From contig NW_027102659.1 in the NCBI RefSeq assembly GCF_036373705.1, positions 558,001 through 622,000 on the forward strand: a stretch of 64,000 bases of DNA, written 5' to 3'. This stretch comes from Amia ocellicauda. Its lineage: Eukaryota > Chordata > Actinopteri > Amiiformes > Amiidae. Shown one piece after another: positions 1-10,351 of the stretch. Under the pieces are notes generated by a model. The model saw only the letters and a list, made by a program, of their open reading frames with translations, was not told where the DNA came from and made no database searches. How positions within the stretch are numbered: position 1 is the first letter of the stretch; each line of letters opens with the position of its first letter. Made by a program: the position numbers and the translations under genes.

Positions 1-385
1 TAGAGTAGAGAGGAGAGAGATCGTCTCCATCTTGGTTTCTATTTGAAATTTGATGCAGTGTCATTTTATTGGTTGGTTTTGATATGTTTATTGGTAACAG
101 GGTGGCACAAAGGCCAGACCAGAACAATGCCTTACAAACAGATCCGGCATGTGGCCATCAGTATAAGTATGAAGGTCTGGTCTTCAGCTCGACAGACTCA
201 CACTGACCTTTCGATTTAAGACTAAAGATCAACAATGTCCGGAAACAACATCAGCGATTCGATTTAAACGAGTTTTTAGGCAAGTCTTCAGATTATTTTC
301 ATTGACTCAGAGCGTGTTGTGTGCATGTATTGTAAATAAGGCTATAACATCTGTTTTAAGTTCTGTAAAATTATTTTTCAACCAG
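1..385 (+). promoter_or_regulatory. Left-end leader and probable promoter, copy 1
   Basis: No convincing protein gene is seen here. Two inverted CCAAT boxes (ATTGG) lie near 68 and 90, and a TATA-like TATAAG lies at 162-167. That box sits between an inverted 8-mer pair, AGACCAGA at 116-123 and TCTGGTCT at 176-183. A short ATG frame begins at 234, and AG|GCAAGT near 280 could be a GC-type splice donor. The layout fits a promoter and untranslated first exon for the spliced gene downstream; this is inferred from sequence signals only. Confidence 0.5.
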
Positions 386-2275
386 TCAACAGGAGTTAAT
401 TCCCAACGCTGAGGAGATCATCTGGAACAACGACGGTAAGATTTTTGTGTTTGCGCTCATGGGTTCTTATGCATGGGTGTGTGTGGTTTTGAAGCGGCTC
501 ATTAGAGTTATGAAAACGTTTTAATATATATTAATGCCGGTCTCTTTAATTACACAGAAACTATCGAAAGGCCTGTGATTAATGTCTCCGAGGATCGACC
601 AAGAGAAGTGGTTGTCCCTAGACAGGCTGTCTGCCGACCGGGTAAGAACTAAACCCCTGTTTGTTTGTATAACGTTTCTGTAAGATGTTTGAGTCCAGTT
701 TTGTTAATTTTAAAAAATTATCCTGTCTAACAGTATTAAGAAACGTGGTTCGAGACAACGAAAGGCCTTCCACATCGAGGGCTTGTTTCGTTTTACCTTC
801 GAGAACCGTAACCTTTCAAGAATCTGAAAGGCCGTTAGCCCCGGTATCTGATAGCTGTGAGTATATGTCTGCAGCCTGTAAGAGGTTAAAGCTTTTTATA
901 AAGCGGTGTGGTTAAAGGTTAAACATGTCTCTTACCTTCACAGCGGTGCAAAAAGCTAAACCAGCCGAAAAACATAAGAAACGATTATTCTGTGGAGGTA
1001 AGTAAGATCTTTCAAACTTTAATGTTTTTAAAAGGGCTTTGTTTGCCCGTTGATGGCTAATATTTAAGCGATGGGTGACCGTTTCCTGTAGGGCGGGGGG
1101 TTCTGGGAAAGATCTTTAGAAGTCCGGACAGGTCTATGCTTGTTTCTGGGGAACGTGTTTAGAAATGACCGATTGCCGTACCGTCTGGTTAGGAAGTAAA
1201 GACGTCCGAAAGGGTTTAGTAAGTTGTTTGGCTTATCTCCCGCTATTATACTTCTGTTTTAAAGTGGTTGTAGGAAAAGGCTTGAAGGTGTTCATTGTAT
1301 TTAATATTTAAACAGATCGTGAAAACATTTGTGAAACAGGAAGTCCCGGGATCAGGAAGCGTTTACACTTGGAAGGTTCGTTTAAAAATGAAATGTTGTT
1401 GTGTGTGTGTGTGTTTTATTAACAATATTACAGTTTTTAAAGAAACATTTAAGAAACAGTTTATTTACAGCGGCTTCTCTGTTTTACATTTATTATCAAG
1501 TCCTAATAAATATATTGTCTGTAAATAATAAGGCGTTGTAGTGAATGTCTAAGGCTATTTTCAAAGGTTTAAAAAAGCTAAAGGTTTTGAATGTCCTGGA
1601 CATGTTGTTTTAAGTTTGATTTCTGTCACCGTTTAAAGATGTAAATGTAATGTATATTTTTATTCTTCCCAAGACTCTTGGGATAGTCATTCTGTGGATG
1701 AGCTATTGAGGACAATTACCCCGTCTAAGTGGGATCAAACATCTTCCCCGGTGAGATCACCGAGAGGATCCCCCACGGTGGTCTTGGAGACCCCCCAACA
1801 TCTACTCAGGCCACAGCCTTCTGGGGGTAATTCAACACCCCAGATTCAGCCCGCCGCATTGTCGGGCGGAACAAATACAGGCATCCAACAACCTCAGGGG
1901 TCGCCGTCAGTCAGGGCTGACACACCACCCAACGACGGCCTGGTTTCAACATCGTCCCCCCAGACCCGTTTCTTGGCTACAGAAACGCGGAACAGTACCC
2001 CGCGCTTGGCCAGGGTGTCACCGCAAAGGCCTTCTTGGTCTCCGTCCATGAGTATACGCTCGCTCCCTGCCTCCTTCGACCGAGATTTACCGGAGCGACC
2101 ATCCTTTGAAGCTGAGCCAGGCCACCAGCCCCCGGAGCTACTTCCTGAAGGTCGGCATGAGTTGCTACATACTTTGTTACAAAATCAAAGACTTGTGTTA
2201 GTGGGGCAAAACCTGGTGATAGAGAGCCAAAACACCCTTATTAATACCCTTACTAACGAATTGTACCGTATTTAA
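386..2275 (+). CDS. Multi-exon left-end gene with phase-1 introns, copy 1
   Basis: I do not recognise this protein. Splice signals define a chain of small exons: 386 (or 393)-435, 558-641, 734-856, 944-997, 1316-1375 and 1674-2275. Each donor follows a G that is the first base of a codon, so all introns are phase 1. The internal exons are 84, 123, 54 and 60 nt, all multiples of three, so any could be skipped without changing frame. Exons two and three both carry an ERP-containing acidic/basic segment. The last exon encodes a Ser/Pro/Gln-rich stretch followed by a leucine-rich, probably coiled-coil tail ending NELYRI, then AATAAA at 2322-2327. The first coding exon is unresolved. The position at the left end recalls the spliced E1 region of adenoviruses, but no homology is claimed. 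Confidence 0.55.
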
Positions 2276-2458
2276 TGTTTTAATAGACACAAAACGCCTT
2301 ACTATTGTGGGTTGTTGGAAAAATAAAAAATAAATTAAAAAATGTCCTGACTTGGTAAAAGAACTCACAAACTAAAGGATTATGAACAAGCTAGGGCCCC
2401 AAAAAGACCTTCCCGAGAGAACATCCCCGGCCCTGTTGTGAACTCCTCTGATGTCCCA

Positions 2459-3256
2459 ATGAACCTGGAACTATTACAAATGATAAATGATTTAAATAAC
2501 CCCCAATTACCACCGATAGAATGTGAATTAACAGACTTACCGGTGAACCCCGACCTGTTACAGATGGTCAATGATCTAAATAACCACCTCCCACCGGTAG
2601 CGCTTATAGAGGTTCACCCCCTAGTTCACCCCGATTTGTTTGAAATGGTGGAGGCTTTGGAGGAGCTACCCCGACCAAATTCTGCCCCTATTATAAATGA
2701 TTTGAGACAATTAGAACACAGGATGGCGGCAGAAGCAGCCATCACTATAGAGGAGGGTCTTGACATTAACCGGTTGGATATCTTTGAAGGACTTTTACAG
2801 GCTTTAAATGAGCCTCCTCAAAAAGGGGGTTTTGTAGATGTCAGCAGTGGGGGTGTTCGGAATGTGGAGGGTTCTGAGACTGATAAGGCTGTGGAGGACA
2901 TGCTCTGTGAGAATGTAGGGGGTGAAGGCTTTGTTCAAAATGATGATGTGTCCAAGAGTACCAGTGATCCCGTGATTATAGATAGACCGGCCTATAACAA
3001 TTTTGAAATGATTCAGCGTTTTAATTTTGCAGAACTTTTAAATTGTGACAATTATGCAGAAATATTTGTCAACATACACGAGGCCTTGCAGAAAATGCTT
3101 GAACAGGTTGCTGAAAGGGTCAGACCTCGAGATGTTGTACAGTTAGAACTCAGAGGGGATGATTTGTTTAGCAACCTATCTGTAATGCTGAGTGGAGATA
3201 ATTTAGACGTCTGGCTAAAATCGAAGCGTTATTGCAAAGTAACGCAGCCATCTTAG
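2459..3256 (+). CDS. Acidic protein with three internal repeats, copy 1
   Basis: Function not recognised. About 265 residues from the ATG at 2459; the same frame is open upstream of it, so the true start is uncertain. The N-terminal 75 residues hold three degenerate copies of a motif like NPDLLQMVNDLN, each followed by a Pro-rich linker (PQLPP, HLPP, LPRP), suggesting repeated short helices for protein binding. The middle is Asp/Glu-rich; the C-terminal third has a heptad-like helix around EALQKMLEQVAERV. Its end overlaps the start of the polymerase frame by a few tens of bases in another frame, as in compact viral genomes. It lies directly before the polymerase, where a terminal-protein or replication cofactor could sit, but nothing here proves that role. 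Confidence 0.6.
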   Translation: MNLELLQMINDLNNPQLPPIECELTDLPVNPDLLQMVNDLNNHLPPVALIEVHPLVHPDLFEMVEALEELPRPNSAPIINDLRQLEHRMAAEAAITIEEGLDINRLDIFEGLLQALNEPPQKGGFVDVSSGGVRNVEGSETDKAVEDMLCENVGGEGFVQNDDVSKSTSDPVIIDRPAYNNFEMIQRFNFAELLNCDNYAEIFVNIHEALQKMLEQVAERVRPRDVVQLELRGDDLFSNLSVMLSGDNLDVWLKSKRYCKVTQPS

Positions 3257-3279
3257 CTGATGAAAGTCTGTCTCTGGTA

Positions 3280-6200
3280 ATGAATGTGGTTCGTAACCCT
3301 GAGGGTGGGGCGCTTAGATGACTGTCGAAATGCTTGAAGAACGACATAATTAGGACCAAGCTCAGGCAATTAGTGGTGAGTTCCAGTGGGGACAATAAGC
3401 TCTGTTTTGCTTACAGTTTAATAAAACTACTCACCCCCGACATGCCTGAACCCCAAGCTCTGCAAGAGGCTTTAATGCTTCATCAGAGGGCCGGCTTAAA
3501 CTCTCAACAGATGGTTGCCTTTTCAGACATCACCAAGTTTGAGGAGTTGTTGTCTTTAAAAATTGTTGTGTGGTACCGTTGTGAGGTAAAGGAAGTATTT
3601 GTGAAATTTCAGACACATCCTGAAACCCATACACAGACACTGTTTCTCTTCCTAAGTGATAGTCATTACTTTGGAATAAAGAGTTTGACGGCTTTTTTGG
3701 GTTGTTCGTATGTTTGTCATTGGTGTTATAAGGCCTTCAATGATAAGCTTAAGCACCGCTGTGACGGTTACTGTAACGTCTGTTTCAATCCGCAATGTCG
3801 TAAGGGTTTGGCCCCTACCATCCGATGTAAAGATTGCTTAAGGATTTGTCTCTCAGCGTTCTGTTTTTCCGAGCATAAGGTACAGAGGGCCGCTGCTGAG
3901 AGGGGTTAAAAAATGGAGTTATTGTGATCAAACTAAATGTTGCCCGCAGTGTTGCCTCCAGTACCGTTTTCATGAGGTTAAACCACACAAATGTCTGGAG
4001 CCGAGATGCAGGATCTGTAATGCTGATTTAACCCCGGGGTCCGAACACCAGTGCTTTATTCAGCCGGTTAAAAAGGAGCCGCCGCACAACTGGTATGTCT
4101 TTTTTGATTTTGAATGCCGGCAAGAAAACGGGGTCCACGTTGCTAATTATATACACTGTATTGACATGTTGGAGCGTGAGTGGTCAGCTAGCGGTGAGAG
4201 TTGTGTCAGGGATTTCTTTACGCGGTATCGAGGTCCAAAATACCTCAATTACACATTTATTGCCCACAATGCTAAGGGTTATGATTCTTACATTTTGATG
4301 AAGTATCTGGTGGAAAATGGGGTGACCCCAAGAATAATAGCTCAGGGTAGCAAGATCATGTGTTTCACCGACGAAGCTTTCAACTAACGTTACATAGACT
4401 TGTTAAATTTCCTCCCCATGAAATTGAGCGCTTTGCCTAAGGCTCTGGGTTTTGAGGCTCAGAAGAAAGGTTGGTTCTGCCATTTTTTTAATACTAAGGA
4501 CACTCAAAATTATCAAGGGTCCTACCCGCCCGCCTCTTATTATGGGGCTGATACTATGATGTCTCATGAGAGGGAGGAATTCTTTAAATGGTACAATACG
4601 GTTAAGTGAGGTGTTTTTGATTTCCGAGAAGAGATGGCCGCTTATTGTAAAAATGATGTGGTGATCCTTAAAGAAGCCTGTGTGCGTTTCTGCGCCGAGG
4701 TTATCAACACATCGGGTCTCAACCCTTTGCAAAGTGTGACCATAGCGTCTCTCTGCATGAAAATGTATCGGTCCAATTTCTTGCAGAAAAACACTATAGC
4801 GGTCACCACTTCTGACAACTATCGTGCTAGACAAAAGAACTTTTCGACTGTCTCCATACAGTGGGTGGAATACCTGAGTGCCCGGGATAACATCTTCATC
4901 AGACATGCTTTAAATCAAGGGGAAGTAAAAATGGGGCCTTACTACTTAGACGGTTTTAGCGACGTGTCCGGGCGGCGTACCGCTTATGAGTTTGCCGGTT
5001 GTATTTACCATGGCTGTCCTCAGTGCTTTGACCCAAACACCTTTAACCCCGTAACACTAAAACTCTGCGGTGATATGTACTATGATTTCCAGGAACGAAT
5101 TGAAACTTTAAAAAACACCTATGGTTTGAAAGTGCTGGTGATTTGGGAACACGAGTGGACGACCCTGAAGCAACAGGATGCGGGGGTACAACGGTTTATG
5201 GAAACCTTGGACTTTCCTGAATGTCTAGAGCCCCGGGATGCGTTATTTGGGGGTTGTACCAATGCCCTCTGTTTACATTATGAGGTAAAGGAGGGTGAGA
5301 GAGTAGATTACTATGATTTCACCAGTCTGTACCCTTATGTCAACAAGACCAAAATGTACCCGGTGGGGCGTCCAACCATTGTTTATCGTGACTTTCTCGA
5401 AATCGGACATTACTTTAGTTTGATCAAAGTCACCATGTACCCTCCTCGCGAGCTGTTCTTACCCGTGTTGCCTTACAGGTGTTCGGGAAAATTGATGTTC
5501 CCTCTGTGTAGAACGTGTGTGGAAACTGAAAATCAAACTACCTCTTGTCTGCACAGTGATGAAGAGAGAGCGCTGACGGGTGTCTGGTGTAGCATTGAGC
5601 TTGACAAGGCGGTGGAGAAAGGTTACAGAGTCGGTAAGGTGTATGAGGTTTGGCATTTTTCTGAAAAAACTGATACTCTTTTTGCTGATTACATTATGAC
5701 CCATCTGAAAGGGAAACAGGAGGCATCGGGCTATCCCTCATGGTGTGTTGACTCCGCGGCCAAAGAGCGATACGTTCAGCAATATTTTGAAAAGGAAGGG
5801 ATCCGTCTAGAGCCGGGGAACATAACTGTAAACCCCGCCAAGAGACAAATGTCCAAACTGATTTTAAACAGTCTGTGGGGTAAGTTTGGGGAAAGAAATT
5901 ACCGTCTAAACACAACCTTGATTAAAACCCCTGAACTGTTCATAGAATTTATGTTTTCCAAACAACATGCAGTATCACACTTTCAATTCTTAAATGACCA
6001 CGTGGCACAGGTCCAGTGGAGGGCCCCTAAAGATTTCCCCACCAAACAGGGGAACGTTAATGTTTTCATAGCGGTTTTTACCACGGCTTACGCCCGGCTT
6101 GAACTGTACAACTTAATGGATCAGTTGCAGGAACGCACGCTCTATCATGATACTGACTCTGTAATCTTTGTCACCAGGCCAGGGGATTGGGTCCCTCCCC

Positions 6201-6571
6201 TCGGGGACTACCTTGGGGAGTTAACGAGCGAACTAGATCCTCAGGACCACATAGTGGAGTTTGTTTCAGGGGGTCCTAAGACTTACGCATACAGAACGGC
6301 TGCGGGTAAGACCTGTATGAAAGTTAAGGGTTTCACTCTGAACCATTGTAACAACAAGCTCATTAACATCAAGTCTCTGACGACCCTGGTAGAAAGTTTT
6401 TTAACCGAGAAAGACGCGCCTCCTCGTGAGATTATTACAGCCGGAAATCAGATCTATCGCAATAAAAAGGGGTACACGTTGGAAAATAGATCACTAAACA
6501 AACGATTCAGGGTGGTGTACAATAAAAGAGTGTTGAAGACTGATTATACCACTCTGCCTTATGGATATTAG
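3280..6571 (+). pseudogene. POLB: Protein-primed DNA polymerase B (broken), copy 1
   Basis: Polinton replication polymerase. The N-terminal part has a Cys/His cluster (CHWCYKAFN, HRCDGYCNVC, CRKG) typical of Polinton polymerases. The exonuclease domain shows DFEC, the HNAKGYDSY segment and YCKNDVVIL. The polymerase domain shows DFTSLYPYVN (motif A), KLILNSLWGKFGE (motif B), YHDTDSVIF (motif C) and KVKGF. These assign it firmly to the protein-primed B family, which uses a terminal protein instead of an RNA primer. The stop overlaps the ATPase start by 11 bp. The copy is broken, with several breaks. Confidence 0.93.
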
Positions 6572-7232
6572 CGGTGGTTTTGATAACAGACTTCAACACC
6601 GTTTCTCCTGTATTATAGCCGGTCCCTCCAATTCGGGGAAGAGCTATCTTATAAAGAACATCATAGAAGATGTGGACGCAACCGTGTCCCAAGCTCTTGA
6701 CAACATAGTGTGGTGTTACTCTTGCTGGCAACCTCTCTACGATGATTTGGCTTCGGAAAAAAATAATCTGAAATTTGTGCAAGGTCTCCCCGCCTCGTTG
6801 TGTGGCGATGACTTGTTCCCGCCCGGTCAAACTAACCTAGTGATCCTTGATGACCAGATGGAGCAGGCCGGTGACAACAGTGAAGTGGAAAAAGCTTTCA
6901 CAAAGTACACTCATCATAGGAATTAAAGTATTATTTATTTAGTTCAAAATCTATTTTTTCAAGGTAAAAAAAGCCGCACTATTAATTTAAATGCCAATTA
7001 TATAATTCTTTTTAAAAACCCCAGAGATAAACTACAGGTCACCGTCTTGGCTCGTCAAATGTACCCTAACCAGACCAAGTTCTTTTTGGAGGCATTTGAG
7101 GATGCCACCAAAAAACCCTACGGGTACTTGATTGCGGACTTAAAAGCACAAACCCCAGAAGACTTTCGCCTCAGAACAGGTTTGTGCCCGCCCGATTGGC
7201 CGGCAGTCTATGTGCTAAAGAAAAGGAAATAA
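6561..7232 (+). pseudogene. ATP: FtsK/HerA-type DNA-packaging ATPase (broken), copy 1
   Basis: Genome-packaging ATPase of the FtsK/HerA superfamily shared by Polintons, adintoviruses and other double-jelly-roll viruses. Walker A reads GPSNSGKS about 25 residues in, and Walker B is the hydrophobic run NLVILDD near residue 100. The conserved tail contains NPRDKLQVTVLARQMYP. The start codon lies inside the end of the polymerase gene, and the next gene follows six bases after the stop, so the plus-strand block is tightly packed. This copy is broken. Confidence 0.9.
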
Positions 7233-7238
7233 ATAAGA

Positions 7239-7574
7239 ATGTCTGTTCGGATTAAAAGAAATCTGCCGCTTTTGCAAATGTTATTTGAGAGGAGCCCGCG
7301 CCATAGGAAAGCTGTGCTGGCAGGGGCCCCCTCGGATTTGATCGAGACCCTGTGTGAAATAGCTTTTAACATCTTACGCGGTAATATACCCCTAACCCCT
7401 TCTCAACATTCTAAACTCAAAAAACAAAAAGCGGTTATCAAGATCATCGCTAATAAGAAGTATTCTATTAAAAGAAAAAGAAAGAAGATTAATCAAACCG
7501 GGGGTTTTATAGGACCGCTGTTGAGCATAGCCGTGCCTTTCCTAACCAGTCTTCTAGCTTCCAGAGTGGGTTAA
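7239..7574 (+). CDS. Small basic protein with C-terminal hydrophobic helix, copy 1
   Basis: 111 residues, open. The middle is strongly basic (KKQKAVIKI, YSIKRKRKKIN) and is followed by a Gly-Gly-Phe segment and a hydrophobic stretch (GPLLSIAVPFLTSLLA). This architecture recurs beside the ATPase in animal Polintons and resembles small DNA-binding or membrane-active core proteins of adenoviruses (the pX/mu or pVI type). That role is inference from composition and position. It sits six bases after the ATPase and two bases before the next gene. Confidence 0.7.
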   Translation: MSVRIKRNLPLLQMLFERSPRHRKAVLAGAPSDLIETLCEIAFNILRGNIPLTPSQHSKLKKQKAVIKIIANKKYSIKRKRKKINQTGGFIGPLLSIAVPFLTSLLASRVG

Positions 7575-7576
7575 TA

Positions 7577-8305
7577 ATGGAATATGCTCAGAAAATGTTT
7601 TTGATCCCTCAGGAGCAGCTTGAGAAACTGAGAAAAAATGTTGTCGGGCCAGAGCCCATTAGACAAACGGCCGAAAACAACCTGGACTCTGAAATGAAAG
7701 CTATACAGGCCAGGGCCGATTTAAATCAGTATTCCAAAGCCCAGTTGTATACCAACACGTTACAGCGCTACCTCCGTCTGGTTAGACAGGGTGTTTTAAC
7801 TTTAACCATGGCCTCTCAAGAAAATGGTTCTGGGGCTGATGCGGGGGGAACGGTTGATAAAGATGTTGCGGTGACCGAACCTGTTGAGAGTTCAGAGGGA
7901 GATGTTGTAACGGATGTTTTGAGAAACATGCCGGCCAGAAGCAAAAGACATGCAGAATATATCCTGCACAAAATGGTTCAGAAACCGCGGGTAACGGCTT
8001 GGAATGAACAGGGTGAATTTGTTTTTAAAGGACAACTGATCAAAGGTTCACACATGTTTGATTTGTTGAAGAGTGTCACTAGCACTAATAAGGTACCCGA
8101 TAGTCGCCGACCTGTAGGCTGGAATGCTTTCCTACAGGCGATGGCCTGTCTGAACATGCCCCAATCAACAGTTCCTAACCAGGAAACGCGACAAAAAATC
8201 CGTCTGTGTAAAGAGGTGGAGCCTGATCTGACTCCGATATCTCATTACTCTGACCGTGCTGAGCGACCATCCTCAGGATCTATCCATCGTTGGGAAGCTT
8301 ATTAA
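7577..8305 (+). CDS. Conserved Polinton protein (MEYAQ family), copy 1
   Basis: 242 residues, open. The N-terminal 75 residues (KMFLIPQEQLEKL, LDSEMKAI, LYTNTLQRYLRL) are a conserved block I associate with the uncharacterised Polinton protein found beside the ATPase in many invertebrate and fish elements; biochemical function is unknown to me. A low-complexity Gly/Ala/Asp linker follows, then a basic helical region (RSKRHAEYILHKM) and a C-terminal domain containing WNAFLQAM. It may be a structural or DNA-binding virion component. It is the last gene of the plus-strand block. Confidence 0.7.
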   Translation: MEYAQKMFLIPQEQLEKLRKNVVGPEPIRQTAENNLDSEMKAIQARADLNQYSKAQLYTNTLQRYLRLVRQGVLTLTMASQENGSGADAGGTVDKDVAVTEPVESSEGDVVTDVLRNMPARSKRHAEYILHKMVQKPRVTAWNEQGEFVFKGQLIKGSHMFDLLKSVTSTNKVPDSRRPVGWNAFLQAMACLNMPQSTVPNQETRQKIRLCKEVEPDLTPISHYSDRAERPSSGSIHRWEAY

Positions 8306-8484
8306 TCTCATGTTTTTATTTGTCTCCCCTGTAAATAATGACCCGACAAACAATTTTTTATTTTTATTTTTTATTTTTCAAATGTTGTACATTTATTTAT
8401 ACCATAACCCCTGCTTTGTATAAGAATTGTGTTGAATAAAAACAAAACTAATGATTCAAAGGCTGTTTTCATTATTTTTTCACC
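8306..8484. terminator. Convergent poly(A) zone, copy 1
   Basis: AT-rich gap where the plus- and minus-strand blocks meet. AATAAA at 8435-8440 serves the plus strand. Several TTTATT runs between 8350 and 8400 read as AATAAA on the minus strand and could end the protease/capsid transcripts. Confidence 0.6.
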
Positions 8485-9042
8485 TTAACACGCATGACAT
8501 CTTTTAAAATCCTCACAAGAACACCCCATCTGTATACACGGCTGGCTAGGGTCGTAAGTCATTGTGTTATAAGGGGGGGTCCACAGTGTCCTGACAAACT
8601 CTGCCACTTTTTTATCATTTTGGCCTAAATCCTCACTGTACAAGGCCATAATATCGGGGTATGACCTTCCTTTAGATCTATGATATAAGAAAAACACACA
8701 GTGTTGACCACAAGTGAAGGTCTGAAGACTTTGTACTTGACGACCGCTGTAAATGGTTTCTTGACAGTTGTTGAGCAGAAAGTTATTGATCTTCCGAGGG
8801 AAAGGTCTGAAATCCGGGGGGTTTGCATAGGAATCAAAAAATTCACCACGGTGGTCCTCCCTTAGATAAATAGCCAGCCAATGTTCTCCGGGCATATTTT
8901 TAGGGTGTGTGTTGATTATGTACATTGCAGGTAAATTCTTGATCTTAAATTTAGGCAGCTGATCGCAGGCGTAGACTCCTTGAAACAGTTTCCGTGAGCC
9001 GGCCAGGGCATTCATGATGTGGTTGAGCTCTCTGGTGTTCAT
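8485..9042 (-). CDS. PRO: Adenain-type cysteine protease, copy 1
   Basis: Virion-maturation protease of the adenovirus/Polinton family (C5/C48-like fold). About 185 residues, open. The catalytic His lies in GEHWLAIY, the acidic partner in EFFDSYAN, and the Gln/Cys pair in LQTFTCGQHCVFFL, in the order and spacing of adenain. The start chosen (MNTRELN) lies just past the capsid gene stop; an in-frame ATG five codons upstream would overlap that stop. The C-terminus is Cys-rich (CSCEDFKRCHAC), which is unusual and might bind a metal. Confidence 0.92.
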   Translation of the reverse strand: MNTRELNHIMNALAGSRKLFQGVYACDQLPKFKIKNLPAMYIINTHPKNMPGEHWLAIYLREDHRGEFFDSYANPPDFRPFPRKINNFLLNNCQETIYSGRQVQSLQTFTCGQHCVFFLYHRSKGRSYPDIMALYSEDLGQNDKKVAEFVRTLWTPPYNTMTYDPSQPCIQMGCSCEDFKRCHAC

Positions 9043-9043
9043 T

Positions 9044-10351
9044 TTAATAATAATCATACATAACGTTTCTCCTCTGATTCACCTCAATAATGTTGTCAAA
9101 CACTGCATACACGACCATATTTACAGTGCGTGGTAGAGGCTGCTTGAAACGCATCTCCAAACGCATATTGCCCGTCTTCATCAGTGAAAAATGTTGTCCA
9201 CACTCTTCGTCAGGGGTCAGGTTGAAACCGTACAGGGTGTAACCGCTGCAGTATTCCCGGCGATCGATCAGCAGAGTTTGATCCTTGAGATGGCGACCCG
9301 TAGCCAGTACTAGACTGTCATATTCACGAACCGCATTGCCGTTTTCAAAGTCAGGTTGAAAAGGTCTGGATGGAACCTGCACACCATCGACGTACAACGC
9401 TATAAATTCCGCGTTATAATGTTTAAAGTTAAAGGGGTTCTTGTTGTAAACCCCGGTAATTGCATCATTATCTTCGAGACCTATAATAACCTGTTTTGGG
9501 AGCTGTCCTAGAAACAGATTTTCCTGGTTCATCACCCGTGTCCCTGCGGGGATACTGTGGACTTTCATATAGACTCTTTCGATCGGGTACTTGGCGTTTG
9601 CCGTCATTAACGCCTGCGCGTGTCCTAGTTTAACCGCCGGGGAGACGGACACTTTTTTCACAAACAGCGAGGCCGATAATATGGTCAGTTTATATTTTTC
9701 AGTATCAGGGGTCATCAGACAAAAAGCACTTTTACTACGGATCATTTTAATTTTAATGTCTACCCCGTTGAGCATGAGTTTTTCTTGGAAAAATATGTCT
9801 GCATGGATATGCCCCATTAGCTCAAAGGTCCTCCCTTCTGTTGAAGAGGCCGTTCTTTTTTGCAAACCCTTATTGAGTCCCTCTGGATCCTTGTCGTCCA
9901 TAGCTTCCGGGATGTCTTTGAAGAAAAGGCCGGGGCTGAACTGTTTGCTTAGGGTCTCCTCACTATAATTAAGTATACACTCCATCATGGCTCTATAGGG
10001 GTAAGTATTGCTGCTTTGACTAATGGGCCGATCTCCCAGGGTCACATTCACCTGTGTAAACATGGTGGCCACCGGGTAATTGATGACCCCAGCGTTGGTC
10101 GTCTTCTCGATTGCATCGCCATCCTCATCAGTCACTTTACAGTTCATTAAAATAAATGTGTTATTCAAATCAATATAATCCTCGCCATTGCCAGCTATAA
10201 AAAACTCCAGAGGGGCCGTGTCTGAAATTGCAGAAAGAGGGGGAATCTCTACATATATGCTCTTATCTATACTCGTTTGAGTGTATGGAACTGTAAACAG
10301 ATCCAGTTCTGATTTGACGCATTCTTCCGATAGACTGTGGACAAAAGACAT
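9044..10351 (-). CDS. MCP: Major capsid protein, double jelly-roll, copy 1
   Basis: 435 residues, open and full length. The N-terminal DLFTVPYTQTSI block, the LEFFIAGNGEDYIDLNN strand region and the SNTYPYRAM and EECGQHFSLM segments match the Polinton/adintovirus major capsid family, whose fold is the double jelly-roll shared with adenovirus hexon. It would form the trimeric capsomers. It lies immediately upstream of the protease on the same strand and directly follows the small core-like gene, so the three were probably expressed together as late genes. Confidence 0.92.
   Translation of the reverse strand: MSFVHSLSEECVKSELDLFTVPYTQTSIDKSIYVEIPPLSAISDTAPLEFFIAGNGEDYIDLNNTFILMNCKVTDEDGDAIEKTTNAGVINYPVATMFTQVNVTLGDRPISQSSNTYPYRAMMECILNYSEETLSKQFSPGLFFKDIPEAMDDKDPEGLNKGLQKRTASSTEGRTFELMGHIHADIFFQEKLMLNGVDIKIKMIRSKSAFCLMTPDTEKYKLTILSASLFVKKVSVSPAVKLGHAQALMTANAKYPIERVYMKVHSIPAGTRVMNQENLFLGQLPKQVIIGLEDNDAITGVYNKNPFNFKHYNAEFIALYVDGVQVPSRPFQPDFENGNAVREYDSLVLATGRHLKDQTLLIDRREYCSGYTLYGFNLTPDEECGQHFSLMKTGNMRLEMRFKQPLPRTVNMVVYAVFDNIIEVNQRRNVMYDYY

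Noticed and set aside
234-266. Ten-codon ATG frame in the left leader as the first coding exon
   Set aside because: It stops before any GT donor and does not join in frame to the exon chain; it could be an upstream frame but is not supported as coding.
4403-4906. 167-codon minus-strand open frame inside the polymerase
   Set aside because: Antisense to the exonuclease domain; present in three copies only because the copies are recent duplicates.
9591-9968. 125-codon plus-strand frame opposite the capsid gene
   Set aside because: Shadow of the major capsid gene with no independent support.
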